From: Achromobacter sp. UMC46
Lineage (GTDB): Bacteria; Pseudomonadota; Gammaproteobacteria; Burkholderiales; Burkholderiaceae_B
Assembly (NCBI RefSeq): GCF_014170335.1
Contig: NZ_LZZS01000004.1
Coordinates: 930,001 to 994,000, forward strand
Reading direction: 5' to 3'
Length of the DNA stretch: 64,000 nucleotides
Shown: positions 8,089 to 16,387 of the stretch, in pieces
Layout of the letters: each line of letters begins with the position of its first letter
Position numbering within the stretch: the stretch's first letter is position 1
The notes under the pieces: generated by a model
The model's input: only the letters and a program-made list of their open reading frames with translations
Database searches by the model: none
What the model was told of the DNA's origin: nothing
Translations under genes and position numbers: made by a program

Positions 8089-9062
8089 TGCGAGCAAAAT
8101 CGATTTTCGCCGTTCCTGCCTGTCTGCCCGATGCCGACCGCCAGCAGCGCCGCCATGCGCTGGTGCGCCTGTCGCTGGCATGGCTGGCGATGATGCAGGT
8201 CATGATGTTCGCGTGGCCGGGTTACCTGCGGCACGACAGCATGCCCGCCGACGCCCTCGAAACGCTGGATTGGGCCATCGTGCTGATGAACTGGGCCAGC
8301 TTCGCGCTGACTATTCCCGTGGTGCTGTATTCGGCCTGGCCCATCTGGCGCCATGCAGGCGATAACCTGCGCCACGGCCGCGCGGGCATGGACGTGCCGG
8401 TCGCCCTTGGCATCGTCGCCGCCTTCCTCCCCAGCGTTCACGCCACCTGGACGGGCCGCGGCGAGGTCTATTTCGATTCCGTCACGATGTTCGTGGCCTT
8501 CCTGCTGACTGCGCGCTATCTGGAGCTTTGCGCCCGCCAATCCTTCGGCGGCGCCTCAGGCGGCCTGCGGCACGAGCGCGTCGAGGCCCAGCGCCTGGAC
8601 CTGGGCGCCCGCGCCGACCGCCTGGCATCGCGCTTCGTCATGGCGCAGGTGGCCTTGGCGCTTGCCGCGGGGGCCGTCTGGGCCTACATCGATCCCGCGC
8701 ACAGCATCCCGGTCATGGTGGCACTGCTGGTCATGAGCTGCCCCTGCGCCATGTCGATGGCGGTGCCCACGGCCATGGCGTCGGCGCACTCGGCGCTGGC
8801 GGCGCATCCCAACATGCCCGACGCCTCACTGGACGCGCTCTTGCAGCAGGCGCGCCACAAGGCTCGCCAGAACCTCAACGGGTCGCTGGTCTGGCACCTG
8901 CTCATGACGCCGCTTGCGCTGGTGGGCTGGGTCACGCCCTGGCTGGCCGCGATCACCATGCTGGTGTCGTCGCTGGCGGTGGCCTACAACTCCTGGCGCC
9001 TGTGCCGCCGCGACTGGTCCGGCGGCGCCGCGCCGTCCGGCATGCTGGAAGCCGCGCAATGA
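8088..9062 (+). CDS. CcoI/FixI-like membrane core lacking the ATPase domains
   Basis: 324-residue membrane protein that resembles only the transmembrane part of the P1B copper ATPase CcoI. Present: a GMDVPVALGI helix near 100-110, the GEVYFDSVTMFVAFLLTARYLE segment near 125-146, a CPC ion-transfer motif at 218-220 (SCPCAMSMAVPTAMAS), and the final helix pair with its SSLAVAYNSWRL signature near 294-305. Missing: the N-terminal metal-binding domain, the actuator domain (replaced by about 30 residues after 148), and the whole phosphorylation/nucleotide domain with DKTGT. It cannot be an ATP-driven pump by itself. Its ATGA overlap with ccoS and place before ccoNOQP tie it to copper delivery for the cbb3 oxidase. 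The frame is intact, arguing for a retained function rather than decay. Confidence 0.8.
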   Translation: MRAKSIFAVPACLPDADRQQRRHALVRLSLAWLAMMQVMMFAWPGYLRHDSMPADALETLDWAIVLMNWASFALTIPVVLYSAWPIWRHAGDNLRHGRAGMDVPVALGIVAAFLPSVHATWTGRGEVYFDSVTMFVAFLLTARYLELCARQSFGGASGGLRHERVEAQRLDLGARADRLASRFVMAQVALALAAGAVWAYIDPAHSIPVMVALLVMSCPCAMSMAVPTAMASAHSALAAHPNMPDASLDALLQQARHKARQNLNGSLVWHLLMTPLALVGWVTPWLAAITMLVSSLAVAYNSWRLCRRDWSGGAAPSGMLEAAQ

Positions 9063-9220
9063 CCATCCTGTACCTCTTGCTGCCGCTGTCCCTGCTGTTC
9101 GTGCTGGCCATCGGCATATCGCTGTGGTGGGCCGTATTCAACGGCCAGTACGACGATACCGACAACGCCGGAACCGCCATCCTGCGCGACGACGACAGCG
9201 GGCCCGCCAGCCGCGGGTGA
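9059..9220 (+). CDS. ccoS: cbb3 oxidase maturation protein CcoS
   Basis: 53-residue single-span membrane protein: hydrophobic helix over residues 3-26 followed by WWAVFNGQYDDTDNAG, the standard CcoS signature. CcoS is needed for cofactor insertion into the CcoN subunit. Its ATG overlaps the stop of the CcoI-like gene (ATGA), so the two are translationally coupled. The C-terminal 15 residues are acidic and unconserved, as usual. Confidence 0.9.
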   Translation: MTILYLLLPLSLLFVLAIGISLWWAVFNGQYDDTDNAGTAILRDDDSGPASRG

Positions 9221-9312
9221 AGGCGGTTTGGCGGTGATTGGCTGCAATATCCGCTTATTTCCCTGTGGTTTCGTTGTGGTCGCGCCGCGTTCCCTGACGG
9301 TCCGATCCGCGC

Positions 9313-9354
9313 TTGATCCATATCAACGCCGACTTGTGTGACTAGTCCCATCAT
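9313..9354 (+). promoter_or_regulatory. FNR/ANR box and promoter of the ccoNOQP operon
   Basis: TTGATCCATATCAA at 9313-9326 is a perfect TTGAT-N4-ATCAA site. With class II spacing the transcript would start near 9361, giving a leader of about 32 bases before ccoN; CATCAT at 9349-9354 sits where the -10 would be. This implies oxygen-limited induction of the high-affinity oxidase. The rest of 9221-9392 shows nothing recognisable. Confidence 0.8.
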
Positions 9355-9392
9355 CTGAGCCTGGAGCTATTTGTTACTTTAGGGGAAGGGTG

Positions 9393-10880
9393 ATGAACGA
9401 TTGCGCCGCAATCGCAAGCAAGGCCGATACCTTCAACTACAAGATCGTGAGGCAGTTCGCGCTCATGACGGTGGTTTGGGGCATTGTCGGCATGGCTGTG
9501 GGCGTTTTTATCGCCGCGCAGCTGATTTGGCCTCAGTTGAACTTTGACACCGCATGGCTGAGCTATGGCCGCCTGCGCCCGCTGCACACGAACGCCGTGA
9601 TCTTCGCCTTCGGCGGCAGCGCGCTGTTCACGACCTCATACTACGTCGTCCAGCGCACCTGTCAGGCCCGCCTGTTCTGTGGCCCGCTGGCCGCTTTCAC
9701 GTTCTGGGGCTGGCAGATCGTCATCGTCGCCGCGGCGATCACGCTGCCGATGGGCTTCACCAGCAGCAAGGAATACGCCGAACTCGAATGGCCGATCGAC
9801 ATCCTGATCACGCTGGTCTGGGTGGCCTACGCCATCGTGTTCTTCGGCACGATCATCAAGCGCCGGTCCAAACACATCTACGTGGCCAACTGGTTCTTCG
9901 GCTCGTACATCCTGACCATCGCCATCCTGCACATCTTCAACAACATCGAAATGCCGGTGTCGCTGTGGAAGTCGTACTCGGCATACGCCGGCGTGCAGGA
10001 TGCCATGGTGCAGTGGTGGTACGGCCATAATGCGGTGGGCTTCTTCCTGACCACCAGCTTCCTGGGCATGATGTATTACTTCGTGCCCAAGCAGGCCGGC
10101 CGTCCGATCTATTCGTACCGCCTGTCCATCGTCCACTTCTGGGCGCTGGCCTTCACGTACATGTGGGCGGGCCCGCACCACCTGCTTTATACGTCGCTGC
10201 CGGACTGGACCCAGTCGCTGGGCATGACGTTCTCGCTGATTCTGCTGGCGCCTTCGTGGGGCGGCATGATCAACGGCATCATGACCTTGCAGGGCGCCTG
10301 GCACAAGCTGCGCACCGATCCGATCCTGAAGTTCATGGTGACGGCGCTCTCGTTCTACGGCATGTCGACCTTCGAAGGCTCGATGATGTCGATCCGCACG
10401 GTCAACGCGCTGTCGCACTACACGGACTGGACCATCGGCCACGTGCACTCCGGTGCGTTGGGCTGGGTCGCCATGATTTCGTTCGGTTCCCTGTACTACC
10501 TGATCCCGCGCCTGTATGGCCGCGAAAAGATGCACAGCGTGAAGGCGATCGAACTGCACTTCTGGATCGCGACCATCGGCGTGGTGCTGTACATCGCCGC
10601 CATGTGGATCGCCGGGGTGCAGCAGGGCCTGATGTGGCGCGATACGGCTTCGGACGGCACGCTGGTCTACAGCTTCGTCGAAGAACTGAAGACGCGCGTC
10701 CCGTACTACCTGATCCGTTTGCTGGGTGGCACGTTGTTCCTGTCCGGCGTGTTCGTCATGGCCTGGAACGTGTGGATGACAGTGCGCGGTGCGCAACCGG
10801 TCAACCCCGCCATTCCGCAAGACGATCCCCATGCCGCTCGCCCGCCGGTCGCTGCGACCGCCGCGCCGGCTACTGTTTGA
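9393..10880 (+). CDS. ccoN: cbb3-type cytochrome c oxidase subunit I CcoN
   Basis: 495-residue catalytic subunit with about 12 membrane spans, holding heme b and the heme b3-CuB site where O2 is reduced. Conserved histidines are seen in [54 protein letters not shown] and [20 protein letters not shown] 9393 is preferred over the GTG at 9390; AGGGGA at 9381-9386 is its ribosome site. The C-terminal 30 residues are Pro/Ala-rich and extramembrane. First gene of ccoNOQP. Confidence 0.96.
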   Translation: MNDCAAIASKADTFNYKIVRQFALMTVVWGIVGMAVGVFIAAQLIWPQLNFDTAWLSYGRLRPLHTNAVIFAFGGSALFTTSYYVVQRTCQARLFCGPLAAFTFWGWQIVIVAAAITLPMGFTSSKEYAELEWPIDILITLVWVAYAIVFFGTIIKRRSKHIYVANWFFGSYILTIAILHIFNNIEMPVSLWKSYSAYAGVQDAMVQWWYGHNAVGFFLTTSFLGMMYYFVPKQAGRPIYSYRLSIVHFWALAFTYMWAGPHHLLYTSLPDWTQSLGMTFSLILLAPSWGGMINGIMTLQGAWHKLRTDPILKFMVTALSFYGMSTFEGSMMSIRTVNALSHYTDWTIGHVHSGALGWVAMISFGSLYYLIPRLYGREKMHSVKAIELHFWIATIGVVLYIAAMWIAGVQQGLMWRDTASDGTLVYSFVEELKTRVPYYLIRLLGGTLFLSGVFVMAWNVWMTVRGAQPVNPAIPQDDPHAARPPVAATAAPATV

Positions 10881-10890
10881 CGAGGACATC

Positions 10891-11628
10891 ATGGCCAACA
10901 AGAAACCTGGCTTCTTTTCTCACACGACGCTTGAAAAGAACATCGGCTGGATGATCATCGCCAGCATTCTGGTGGTGTCCTTCGCGGGCCTGGTCCAGAT
11001 CGTTCCGCTGTTCTTCCAGCACAGCACGACCCAGCCCGTCCCAGGCGTCGAGCCCTACAGCCCGCTGCGGCTGATGGGCCGCGACGTGTACATCCGCGAA
11101 GGCTGTGTCGGCTGCCACTCGCAGCAGATCCGCGTGCTGGCGGCGGAAGTGCAGCGCTACGGCTCGTACTCGACGGCGGCGGAATCGGTCTTCGACCATC
11201 CGTTCCTGTGGGGTTCCAAGCGCACCGGCCCGGACCTGGCCCGCGTGGGCGAGCGCTACTCCGACGACTGGCACCGCATCCACTTGCGCGATCCGCGCAA
11301 GGTGGTGCCCGAGTCGAACATGCCCGCCTATCCCTGGCTGGAAAAAACGGTCATCACCGGCCAGAACGTAGCCGACCGCATGCGGGCGCTGCGCGTCCTG
11401 GGCGTGCCCTACACCGACGCCGACATCGAGGCCGCACCCAAGGCCATCGAGGGCAAGACGGAAGAGGACGCGCTGGTCGCCTACCTGCAAGCGCTGGGCG
11501 TAGGCGTGCGCAAGGCCCAGGCCAAGATGGCTGAAGACGCCAAAAAGGCCGAGGACGCCAAGAAGGCCGCTCAGCCGACCGCGCAGTCGGCGGCGCAACC
11601 CGCCGCGCAAGCGGCAACGGGAGGCTGA
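10891..11628 (+). CDS. ccoO: cbb3-type cytochrome c oxidase subunit II CcoO
   Basis: 245-residue membrane-anchored monoheme cytochrome c. One N-terminal helix (about 20-42) anchors a periplasmic domain with CVGCH at 72-76; [10 protein letters not shown] probably supplies the axial Met. It passes electrons from CcoP to CcoN. The final 40 residues are an Ala/Lys/Gln-rich tail longer than the family norm. ATG 10891 starts [17 protein letters not shown], the usual CcoO beginning, 10 bases after ccoN. Confidence 0.95.
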   Translation: MANKKPGFFSHTTLEKNIGWMIIASILVVSFAGLVQIVPLFFQHSTTQPVPGVEPYSPLRLMGRDVYIREGCVGCHSQQIRVLAAEVQRYGSYSTAAESVFDHPFLWGSKRTGPDLARVGERYSDDWHRIHLRDPRKVVPESNMPAYPWLEKTVITGQNVADRMRALRVLGVPYTDADIEAAPKAIEGKTEEDALVAYLQALGVGVRKAQAKMAEDAKKAEDAKKAAQPTAQSAAQPAAQAATGG

Positions 11629-11630
11629 TC

Positions 11631-11807
11631 ATGGTGGGCTACCTGAGCGCGATCGTCACCGCCATTTCGATGGCAACCTTTTTCGGCATCGTCTGGTGGG
11701 CCTGCTCGCGCGGCCGCCAGGGCGCCAACCGCGAATCGGCCATGCTGCCGTTCGCCCTGCCCGACGAGTTCGGCCAGGAACAACAAGATGGAGCGAATCG
11801 GTCATGA
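11631..11807 (+). CDS. ccoQ: cbb3 oxidase small subunit CcoQ
   Basis: 58-residue single-span protein beginning MVGYLSAIVTAISMATFFGIV, then WWACSRGR and a short polar tail. CcoQ stabilises the cbb3 complex. It starts 2 bases after ccoO and its stop overlaps the ccoP start (ATGA). Too short for length-filtered gene calls but position and sequence are typical. Confidence 0.88.
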   Translation: MVGYLSAIVTAISMATFFGIVWWACSRGRQGANRESAMLPFALPDEFGQEQQDGANRS

Positions 11808-12778
11808 GCGATTTCGTCAATGGCTTCTGGGGATATTTCATCTCGGTCGTCGCCGTGGGCGGCGTGGTCTGGTGCCTGTGGCTGCTGTACACGCAGCGCC
11901 GCTGGCTCGGCACCAAGCCCGCCAACGGCCAGGTCGAAGACACGGGCCATGTCTGGGACGGCGACCTGACCGAGCTCAACAACCCGGTTCCCACCTGGTG
12001 GACCTGGATGTACCTGCTGGCGTGCGTGTTCGCGCTGGGCTACCTGTTCTTCATGCCGGGACTGGGTTCGTACAAGGGCCAACTGGGCTACAGCAGCACC
12101 GAGGAAGTCGCGCGGCACCAGGCGCAGATGGCCGAGGCCGTGCGCCCGATCTACGCGCGCTTCGAAACCATGACGGTGCCGCAGGTGGCGCAGGACCCGG
12201 CCGCCCTGGAAATGGGGCAGCGCCTGTTCCTGAACACCTGCGCGCAATGCCACGGCTCGGACGCGAAGGGCGGACCCAGCTTTCCCAACCTGACCGACGG
12301 CGACTGGCTGTATGGCGGATCGCCGGAAATCATCATGGAGACCATCACCAAGGGCCGCCATGGCGTGATGCCGCCTTGGAAAGCCGCGATCGACGCCAAG
12401 ACCGCCGGCGATATCGCCCAGTACGTGCGCTCGTTGTCGGGCCTGACATCGGATGACATCCGCGTGTTCCGCGGCAAGCGCGAGTTCGCCAACTACTGCG
12501 TGGCCTGTCACGGCGTGGACGGCAAGGGCAACCCGCTGTTGGGCGCGCCCAACCTGACGGACGACGTCTGGCTGTACGGCAGTTCGGAAGCCACGATCGT
12601 CAAGACGATCCTGGATGGCCGCGACAACCGCATGCCGGCGCACGAACACATCCTGAACCCCGAGCAGATCAAAGTGCTGACGGCCTGGGTGTGGGGGCTG
12701 TCGAACAAGCCGGGATCCGCTGCGGCGACGGCCGCGCCGGCTGCCGCCAACACGGCGGGCAATGCCGTCGCCCAGTAA
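11804..12778 (+). CDS. ccoP: cbb3-type cytochrome c oxidase subunit III CcoP
   Basis: 324-residue membrane-bound diheme cytochrome c that accepts electrons from soluble cytochrome c. Two N-terminal helices (about 8-30 and 65-84) flank TGHVWDGDLTELNNP, a CcoP hallmark. Two heme sites, CAQCH at 146-150 and CVACH at 232-236, each have a downstream VMPPW/RMPAH-type Met segment. The last 25 residues are Ala-rich. ATG 11804 overlaps ccoQ by 4 bases. Confidence 0.96.
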   Translation: MSDFVNGFWGYFISVVAVGGVVWCLWLLYTQRRWLGTKPANGQVEDTGHVWDGDLTELNNPVPTWWTWMYLLACVFALGYLFFMPGLGSYKGQLGYSSTEEVARHQAQMAEAVRPIYARFETMTVPQVAQDPAALEMGQRLFLNTCAQCHGSDAKGGPSFPNLTDGDWLYGGSPEIIMETITKGRHGVMPPWKAAIDAKTAGDIAQYVRSLSGLTSDDIRVFRGKREFANYCVACHGVDGKGNPLLGAPNLTDDVWLYGSSEATIVKTILDGRDNRMPAHEHILNPEQIKVLTAWVWGLSNKPGSAAATAAPAAANTAGNAVAQ

Positions 12779-12853
12779 GACGGACCGCGGTGCTTAAGTG
12801 GGGGGCGCGTCATGCGGCCCCCATATCATTGGACTTACCGTACGGAGCAGCAA

Positions 12854-14344
12854 ATGGAAGATGGGTCAACCGCAAACGTCGGCACGCAGCCTGGCGGCGA
12901 CCCGCCGCCCTGGCGGCCGTACTCGCGGCCGCCGCGTCCCGGCCAGGAAACGCTGGAGCAGACCCTGGCGGGAGTGCGCAGCAAGATCTATCCGCGATCC
13001 GTCAGTGGCGTCTTCGCCCGCTGGCGCATCGCTTTCGTCTTTCTCACCCAACTGATTTTCTACGGGCTGCCCTGGCTGCAATGGAACGGCCGGCAAGCCG
13101 TGTTGTTCGACCTGGGCGCACGCAAGTTCTACCTGTTCGGCTTGGTGCTGTGGCCGCAGGACGTCGTCTATCTGGCCGTGCTGCTGGTGATCTCGGCGCT
13201 GGCGCTGTTCCTGTTCACGGCGGTGGCGGGCCGGCTGTTCTGTGGCTACGCCTGTCCGCAAACGGTCTACACCGAAATCTTCATGTGGATCGAACGCAAG
13301 GTCGAAGGCGACCGCATCGCGCGGATCCGCCTGGACGAATCGCCCTGGAGCTGGCGCAAGGTGCGCCTGAAATTCACCAAGCATTTCCTGTGGATCGCGC
13401 TGGCCTGGTGGACCGGGTCCACGTTCATCGGCTATTTCGCGCCGATCCGCGAACTGGGCCACGAATTGTTCACGCTGCAGCTGGGGCCATGGCAATGGTT
13501 CTGGATGCTGTTCTACGGTTTCGCCACCTGGGGCAACGCGGGCTTCATGCGCGAGTCCGTCTGCAAGTACATGTGCCCCTACGCCCGCTTCCAGAGCGTG
13601 ATGGTGGACCCGGACACCTTTGTCGTCACCTACGACAAGCGCCGCGGCGATCCGCGAGGCAGCCGGTCGCGCAAGGTCGACCACAAGGCGGCTGGCCTGG
13701 GTGATTGCGTGGACTGCAGCCTGTGCGTGCAGGTCTGCCCCACCGGCATCGACATCCGCGAAGGCCTGCAATACATGTGCATCGGCTGCGGCGCCTGTAT
13801 CGACGCCTGCGAGCAGGTCATGGACAAGATGCAATATGACTCCGGCCTGATCCGCTACACGTCGGACCGCGCCATGCAGGACGGCTTGTCGGCGAAAAGC
13901 GCGCGTTCGCATCTGCTGCGTCCGCGCGTGCTGATCTACGGCGCGCTTATCCTGATCATGGCGGTGGCGTTCGTGGCGTCGCTGGCCATGCGCAACCCGT
14001 TGCGCGTGGACATCATCCGCGACCGCGGCGCGCTGGGCCGCGAAGTGGCCGGCGGCCAGATCGAGAACGTCTACCGGCTGCAGATCATCAACACGTCGGA
14101 CACCGCGATGCGCCTGCGGCTGTCGGCCGACGGCATGCCGGGACTGGCCGTGATGATGGGCCAGCAGGGGTCGGACGTGGTGGACGTGGAACCCGCCGCC
14201 AACAAGCTGGTTCCCATGGTGATCCGGGCGCCCGCCGGCGCCGAACCCGGCGCGCATGCCATCACGTTGCGCGCGCGCGGCCACGACGGTGAAAACCAGC
14301 CGATCGAAACCGACGAACCCGCCAGCTTCTACGTGCCCGATTGA
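12854..14344 (+). CDS. ccoG: Cytochrome oxidase accessory protein CcoG (RdxA/FixG)
   Basis: 496-residue polytopic membrane ferredoxin required for cbb3 biogenesis, thought to reduce copper for CcoN. Cysteine motifs include CGYACPQTVYTEIFMWIER, CKYMCPYARFQS, and a double 4Fe-4S ferredoxin set in CVDCSLCVQVCPTGID and CIGCGACIDACEQ. A C-terminal Ig-like domain (IENVYRLQIINTS onward) is standard. I prefer ATG 12854 (MEDGSTANVG), with GGAG 7-8 bases upstream, over the in-frame ATG at 12812, which would add 14 atypical residues. It follows ccoP by 75 bases. Confidence 0.93.
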   Translation: MEDGSTANVGTQPGGDPPPWRPYSRPPRPGQETLEQTLAGVRSKIYPRSVSGVFARWRIAFVFLTQLIFYGLPWLQWNGRQAVLFDLGARKFYLFGLVLWPQDVVYLAVLLVISALALFLFTAVAGRLFCGYACPQTVYTEIFMWIERKVEGDRIARIRLDESPWSWRKVRLKFTKHFLWIALAWWTGSTFIGYFAPIRELGHELFTLQLGPWQWFWMLFYGFATWGNAGFMRESVCKYMCPYARFQSVMVDPDTFVVTYDKRRGDPRGSRSRKVDHKAAGLGDCVDCSLCVQVCPTGIDIREGLQYMCIGCGACIDACEQVMDKMQYDSGLIRYTSDRAMQDGLSAKSARSHLLRPRVLIYGALILIMAVAFVASLAMRNPLRVDIIRDRGALGREVAGGQIENVYRLQIINTSDTAMRLRLSADGMPGLAVMMGQQGSDVVDVEPAANKLVPMVIRAPAGAEPGAHAITLRARGHDGENQPIETDEPASFYVPD

Positions 14345-14364
14345 CGACGCAAAGGACAAACCTC

Positions 14365-14601
14365 ATGACCCTCGCACAAACCGCCCCGGCGTCCAAGCCC
14401 TGGTACCACGAACCGTGGCCCTGGATCCTCATGGCCGGCCCGTTCGCCGCCATGATCGGATGCTTCATCACGATCTATTTCGCCTATTCCAATTTCACTC
14501 ACGAGCCGATCCTGGACGGCGTGGTCAAACGCGGCCTGGTGATTGAACAGGCCGCGCCGAAGGCCGGCGAAGGCGCAGGCGCCGTGCGCGCCAATCCCTG
14601 A
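14365..14601 (+). CDS. ccoH: Short FixH/CcoH family protein
   Basis: 78-residue protein with one transmembrane helix (about residues 19-44, WPWILMAGPFAAMIGCFITIYFAYS) preceded by KPWYHEPWPW, the FixH/CcoH signature. CcoH takes part in late cbb3 assembly. Full FixH proteins have about 150 residues with a periplasmic domain; here only about 35 residues follow the helix. ATG 14365 has AAAGGA 8 bases upstream. It sits 20 bases after ccoG and 11 before another small membrane protein gene. Confidence 0.82.
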   Translation: MTLAQTAPASKPWYHEPWPWILMAGPFAAMIGCFITIYFAYSNFTHEPILDGVVKRGLVIEQAAPKAGEGAGAVRANP

Positions 14602-14612
14602 GGGGGGCACAA

Positions 14613-14849
14613 ATGGGCTTGCGTTCATTGATGTGGATTTTGTGGCCGTCGTTCCTGGCGGCTGCGGCGGGAAGCGCCGTCATTTTTGCCCTGATCGACC
14701 CGTTGGACGTATCGATCTTCGGGCACGTCCCCACCGGGCGCATGGGCTTCTACACGGTGTCGTTCTTCGTGCTGTGGGTGATGGCCGGCCTGTCCAGCGC
14801 GCTGACGGCGTTCCTGATGCCGAAAGCGGCCGAGGACGAGCCGCTGTAG
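14613..14849 (+). CDS. Small two-helix membrane protein at the end of the cco cluster
   Basis: 78 residues with two predicted membrane spans (about 5-27 and 44-68) and a short acidic tail. I recognise no named family. A strong purine tract (AGGGGGG) precedes the ATG. Its tight placement after ccoH suggests co-transcription and a role linked to the oxidase or its assembly, which is inference from position only. Confidence 0.7.
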   Translation: MGLRSLMWILWPSFLAAAAGSAVIFALIDPLDVSIFGHVPTGRMGFYTVSFFVLWVMAGLSSALTAFLMPKAAEDEPL

Positions 14850-14850
14850 C

Positions 14851-14900
14851 CTGCCGCCCCGGCGTGCGGCAGCAAGAGGGTGCCCGCCAGGCCGGCGGGC
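14851..14900. other. Two tandem hairpins between convergent genes
   Basis: CTGCCGC at 14851-14857 pairs with GCGGCAG at 14866-14872, and GCCCGCC at 14882-14888 pairs with GGCGGGC at 14894-14900. They lie between the converging cco cluster and phnA. Neither is followed by a U tract, so they are not canonical intrinsic terminators, but may slow polymerase or protect transcript ends. Confidence 0.4.
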
Positions 14901-14906
14901 GCCGCG

Positions 14907-15248
14907 TCAGACTTTCTTGACGAATTCCGACTTCAGGCTCATCTGCCCGAAGCCGTCGATCTTGCAATCGATGTCGTGGTCGCTGTCGACCAGACGGATG
15001 CCCTTGACCTTCGTGCCCATCTTGACCACGCCGCCCGACCCCTTGAGCTTCAGGTCTTTGATGACGGTGACGGTGTCGCCGTCCTGCAGGACGTTGCCGG
15101 CCGAATCGCGGTAGACGCGAGCGTCGTCGTCGGACGGCGCGGCGTCTTGCGCCGACCATTCATGCGCGCATTCCGGGCAGACGTAGCCGCCGCCGTCTTC
15201 ATACGTGAATTCGGATTGGCATATCGGACAGGCGGGCAATGCACTCAC
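14907..15248 (-). CDS. yjdM: PhnA/YjdM-family zinc-ribbon protein
   Basis: 113-residue cytosolic protein. The N-terminal zinc ribbon shows CPIC at 7-10 and CPEC at 24-27; the C-terminal half ([26 protein letters not shown]) is the SH3-like PhnA domain. Despite the old name, its link to alkylphosphonate use is doubtful and the molecular role is unsettled. Monocistronic, convergent with the cco cluster. Confidence 0.88.
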   Translation of the reverse strand: MSALPACPICQSEFTYEDGGGYVCPECAHEWSAQDAAPSDDDARVYRDSAGNVLQDGDTVTVIKDLKLKGSGGVVKMGTKVKGIRLVDSDHDIDCKIDGFGQMSLKSEFVKKV

Positions 15249-15337
15249 GGGGTGACCTCAGGTGAAACGCGCGAATCGCGCAATGCATGATTGTACGGTT
15301 CCGGGCACTGCTTTTTGCCCGTAACGCGTATTCATCT

Positions 15338-16264
15338 TCAGGTATTTTCATGCAGCAAGTCGACAAAGTGCTGCCCGGCGGCGCTTAAGGGGCGGTCCCG
15401 CGGGACGATGCTGCCGAACGCCGCCAGCGTGTGCCGGATCTGATAGGGCAGGATCGCCAGCAGGCCGTGCCGGGCATAGCGGCTGGCGACCGATTCCGGG
15501 ATCACCCCCAGCATGTGCGACTTCATGGACAGGTTGGTGGTCGTCAGGATGGACGCGGATTCAATCAGCCCCGCCGGCATGGCCGTATTGTGGGTGCGGA
15601 ACTCGTGTTCGATCACTTCGCGCATCGGGCTGCCCTGCGGCTGCAGGATCCAGGGATACGCCTGCATCGCCTCGAAACCGACACGCCGCTTGCGGGCCAG
15701 CGGATGGTCCACCGCCGCGATCACCGACAGGGCCTCGTCGCCGATGGGGCGGAACACGTAGTTGCGGTCCGACAGGGTCAGCATGCGGCCGATCACCACA
15801 TCCAGCTTGCCCGCGTTCAACTGCGCGATCAGCAAGTCGCTGGTGCCGGTGGAGATTTCCACGGCCAGCAGCGGATACGTCTGCTTCAGGCGCAGCAGCG
15901 CGTCGGTCAAGTGGCTGGGCGAGGCCGCCATGATGCTGCCGATGAAGAGCTTGCCGGCGCTGCCCAGCCGCAATTCATCGAGTTCGCGCGCCAGCGACGA
16001 CACCGTTCCGCGCATGCCGCGGAAATGCCCCATGACGCATTCGCCAGCTGGCGTCAACGCCAGCCCGCGGCCCACGCGCTCAAACAAGGGTTGCCCCAGC
16101 GCCGATTCCAGTTCGTGCAGCATCTTGCTGGCGGCGGACTGCGTCATGTTCAGTTGCTGCGCGGCGGCGCGCAGCGTGCCGCGGTCGTCGATGGCCAGCA
16201 GCAGCACGACCTGGCGCATGCGCAGCCGGGCCAGCAGGGCGGGGACGTTCAGGTTGCGTTCCAT
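15338..16264 (-). CDS. LysR-type transcriptional regulator
   Basis: 308-residue LysR regulator. Winged HTH in residues about 15-75 (RQVVLLLAIDDRGTLRAAAQQLNMTQSAASKMLHELE), then a periplasmic-binding-like effector domain from about 95 (GKLFIGSIMAASPSHL). The subclass resembles GbpR/CbbR-like regulators of sugar or aromatic catabolism. It is transcribed away from the sugar-acid cassette at 16388-20544 and most likely controls it; a sugar acid or keto-deoxy intermediate is the probable effector (inference). Confidence 0.9.
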   Translation of the reverse strand: MERNLNVPALLARLRMRQVVLLLAIDDRGTLRAAAQQLNMTQSAASKMLHELESALGQPLFERVGRGLALTPAGECVMGHFRGMRGTVSSLARELDELRLGSAGKLFIGSIMAASPSHLTDALLRLKQTYPLLAVEISTGTSDLLIAQLNAGKLDVVIGRMLTLSDRNYVFRPIGDEALSVIAAVDHPLARKRRVGFEAMQAYPWILQPQGSPMREVIEHEFRTHNTAMPAGLIESASILTTTNLSMKSHMLGVIPESVASRYARHGLLAILPYQIRHTLAAFGSIVPRDRPLSAAGQHFVDLLHENT

Positions 16265-16298
16265 GATTGATCGCCTGAGGTGAACGGTTGGTGCAAAA

Positions 16299-16316
16299 GT
16301 TTCATTTTACGGAAAC
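16299..16316. promoter_or_regulatory. Candidate LysR operator
   Basis: GTTTC at 16299-16303 and GAAAC at 16312-16316 form an imperfectly spaced inverted repeat with an 8-base spacer, in the 123-base gap between the divergent LysR gene and the Bug receptor gene. LysR proteins bind such dyads at T-N11-A sites. Binding is unproven. Confidence 0.4.
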
Positions 16317-16387
16317 GGATGTTCTTCATAAGATGCTTTCACAACAAATTGCCCGTCAACGGCAAAGAATCCATCAAGGAGACAACC

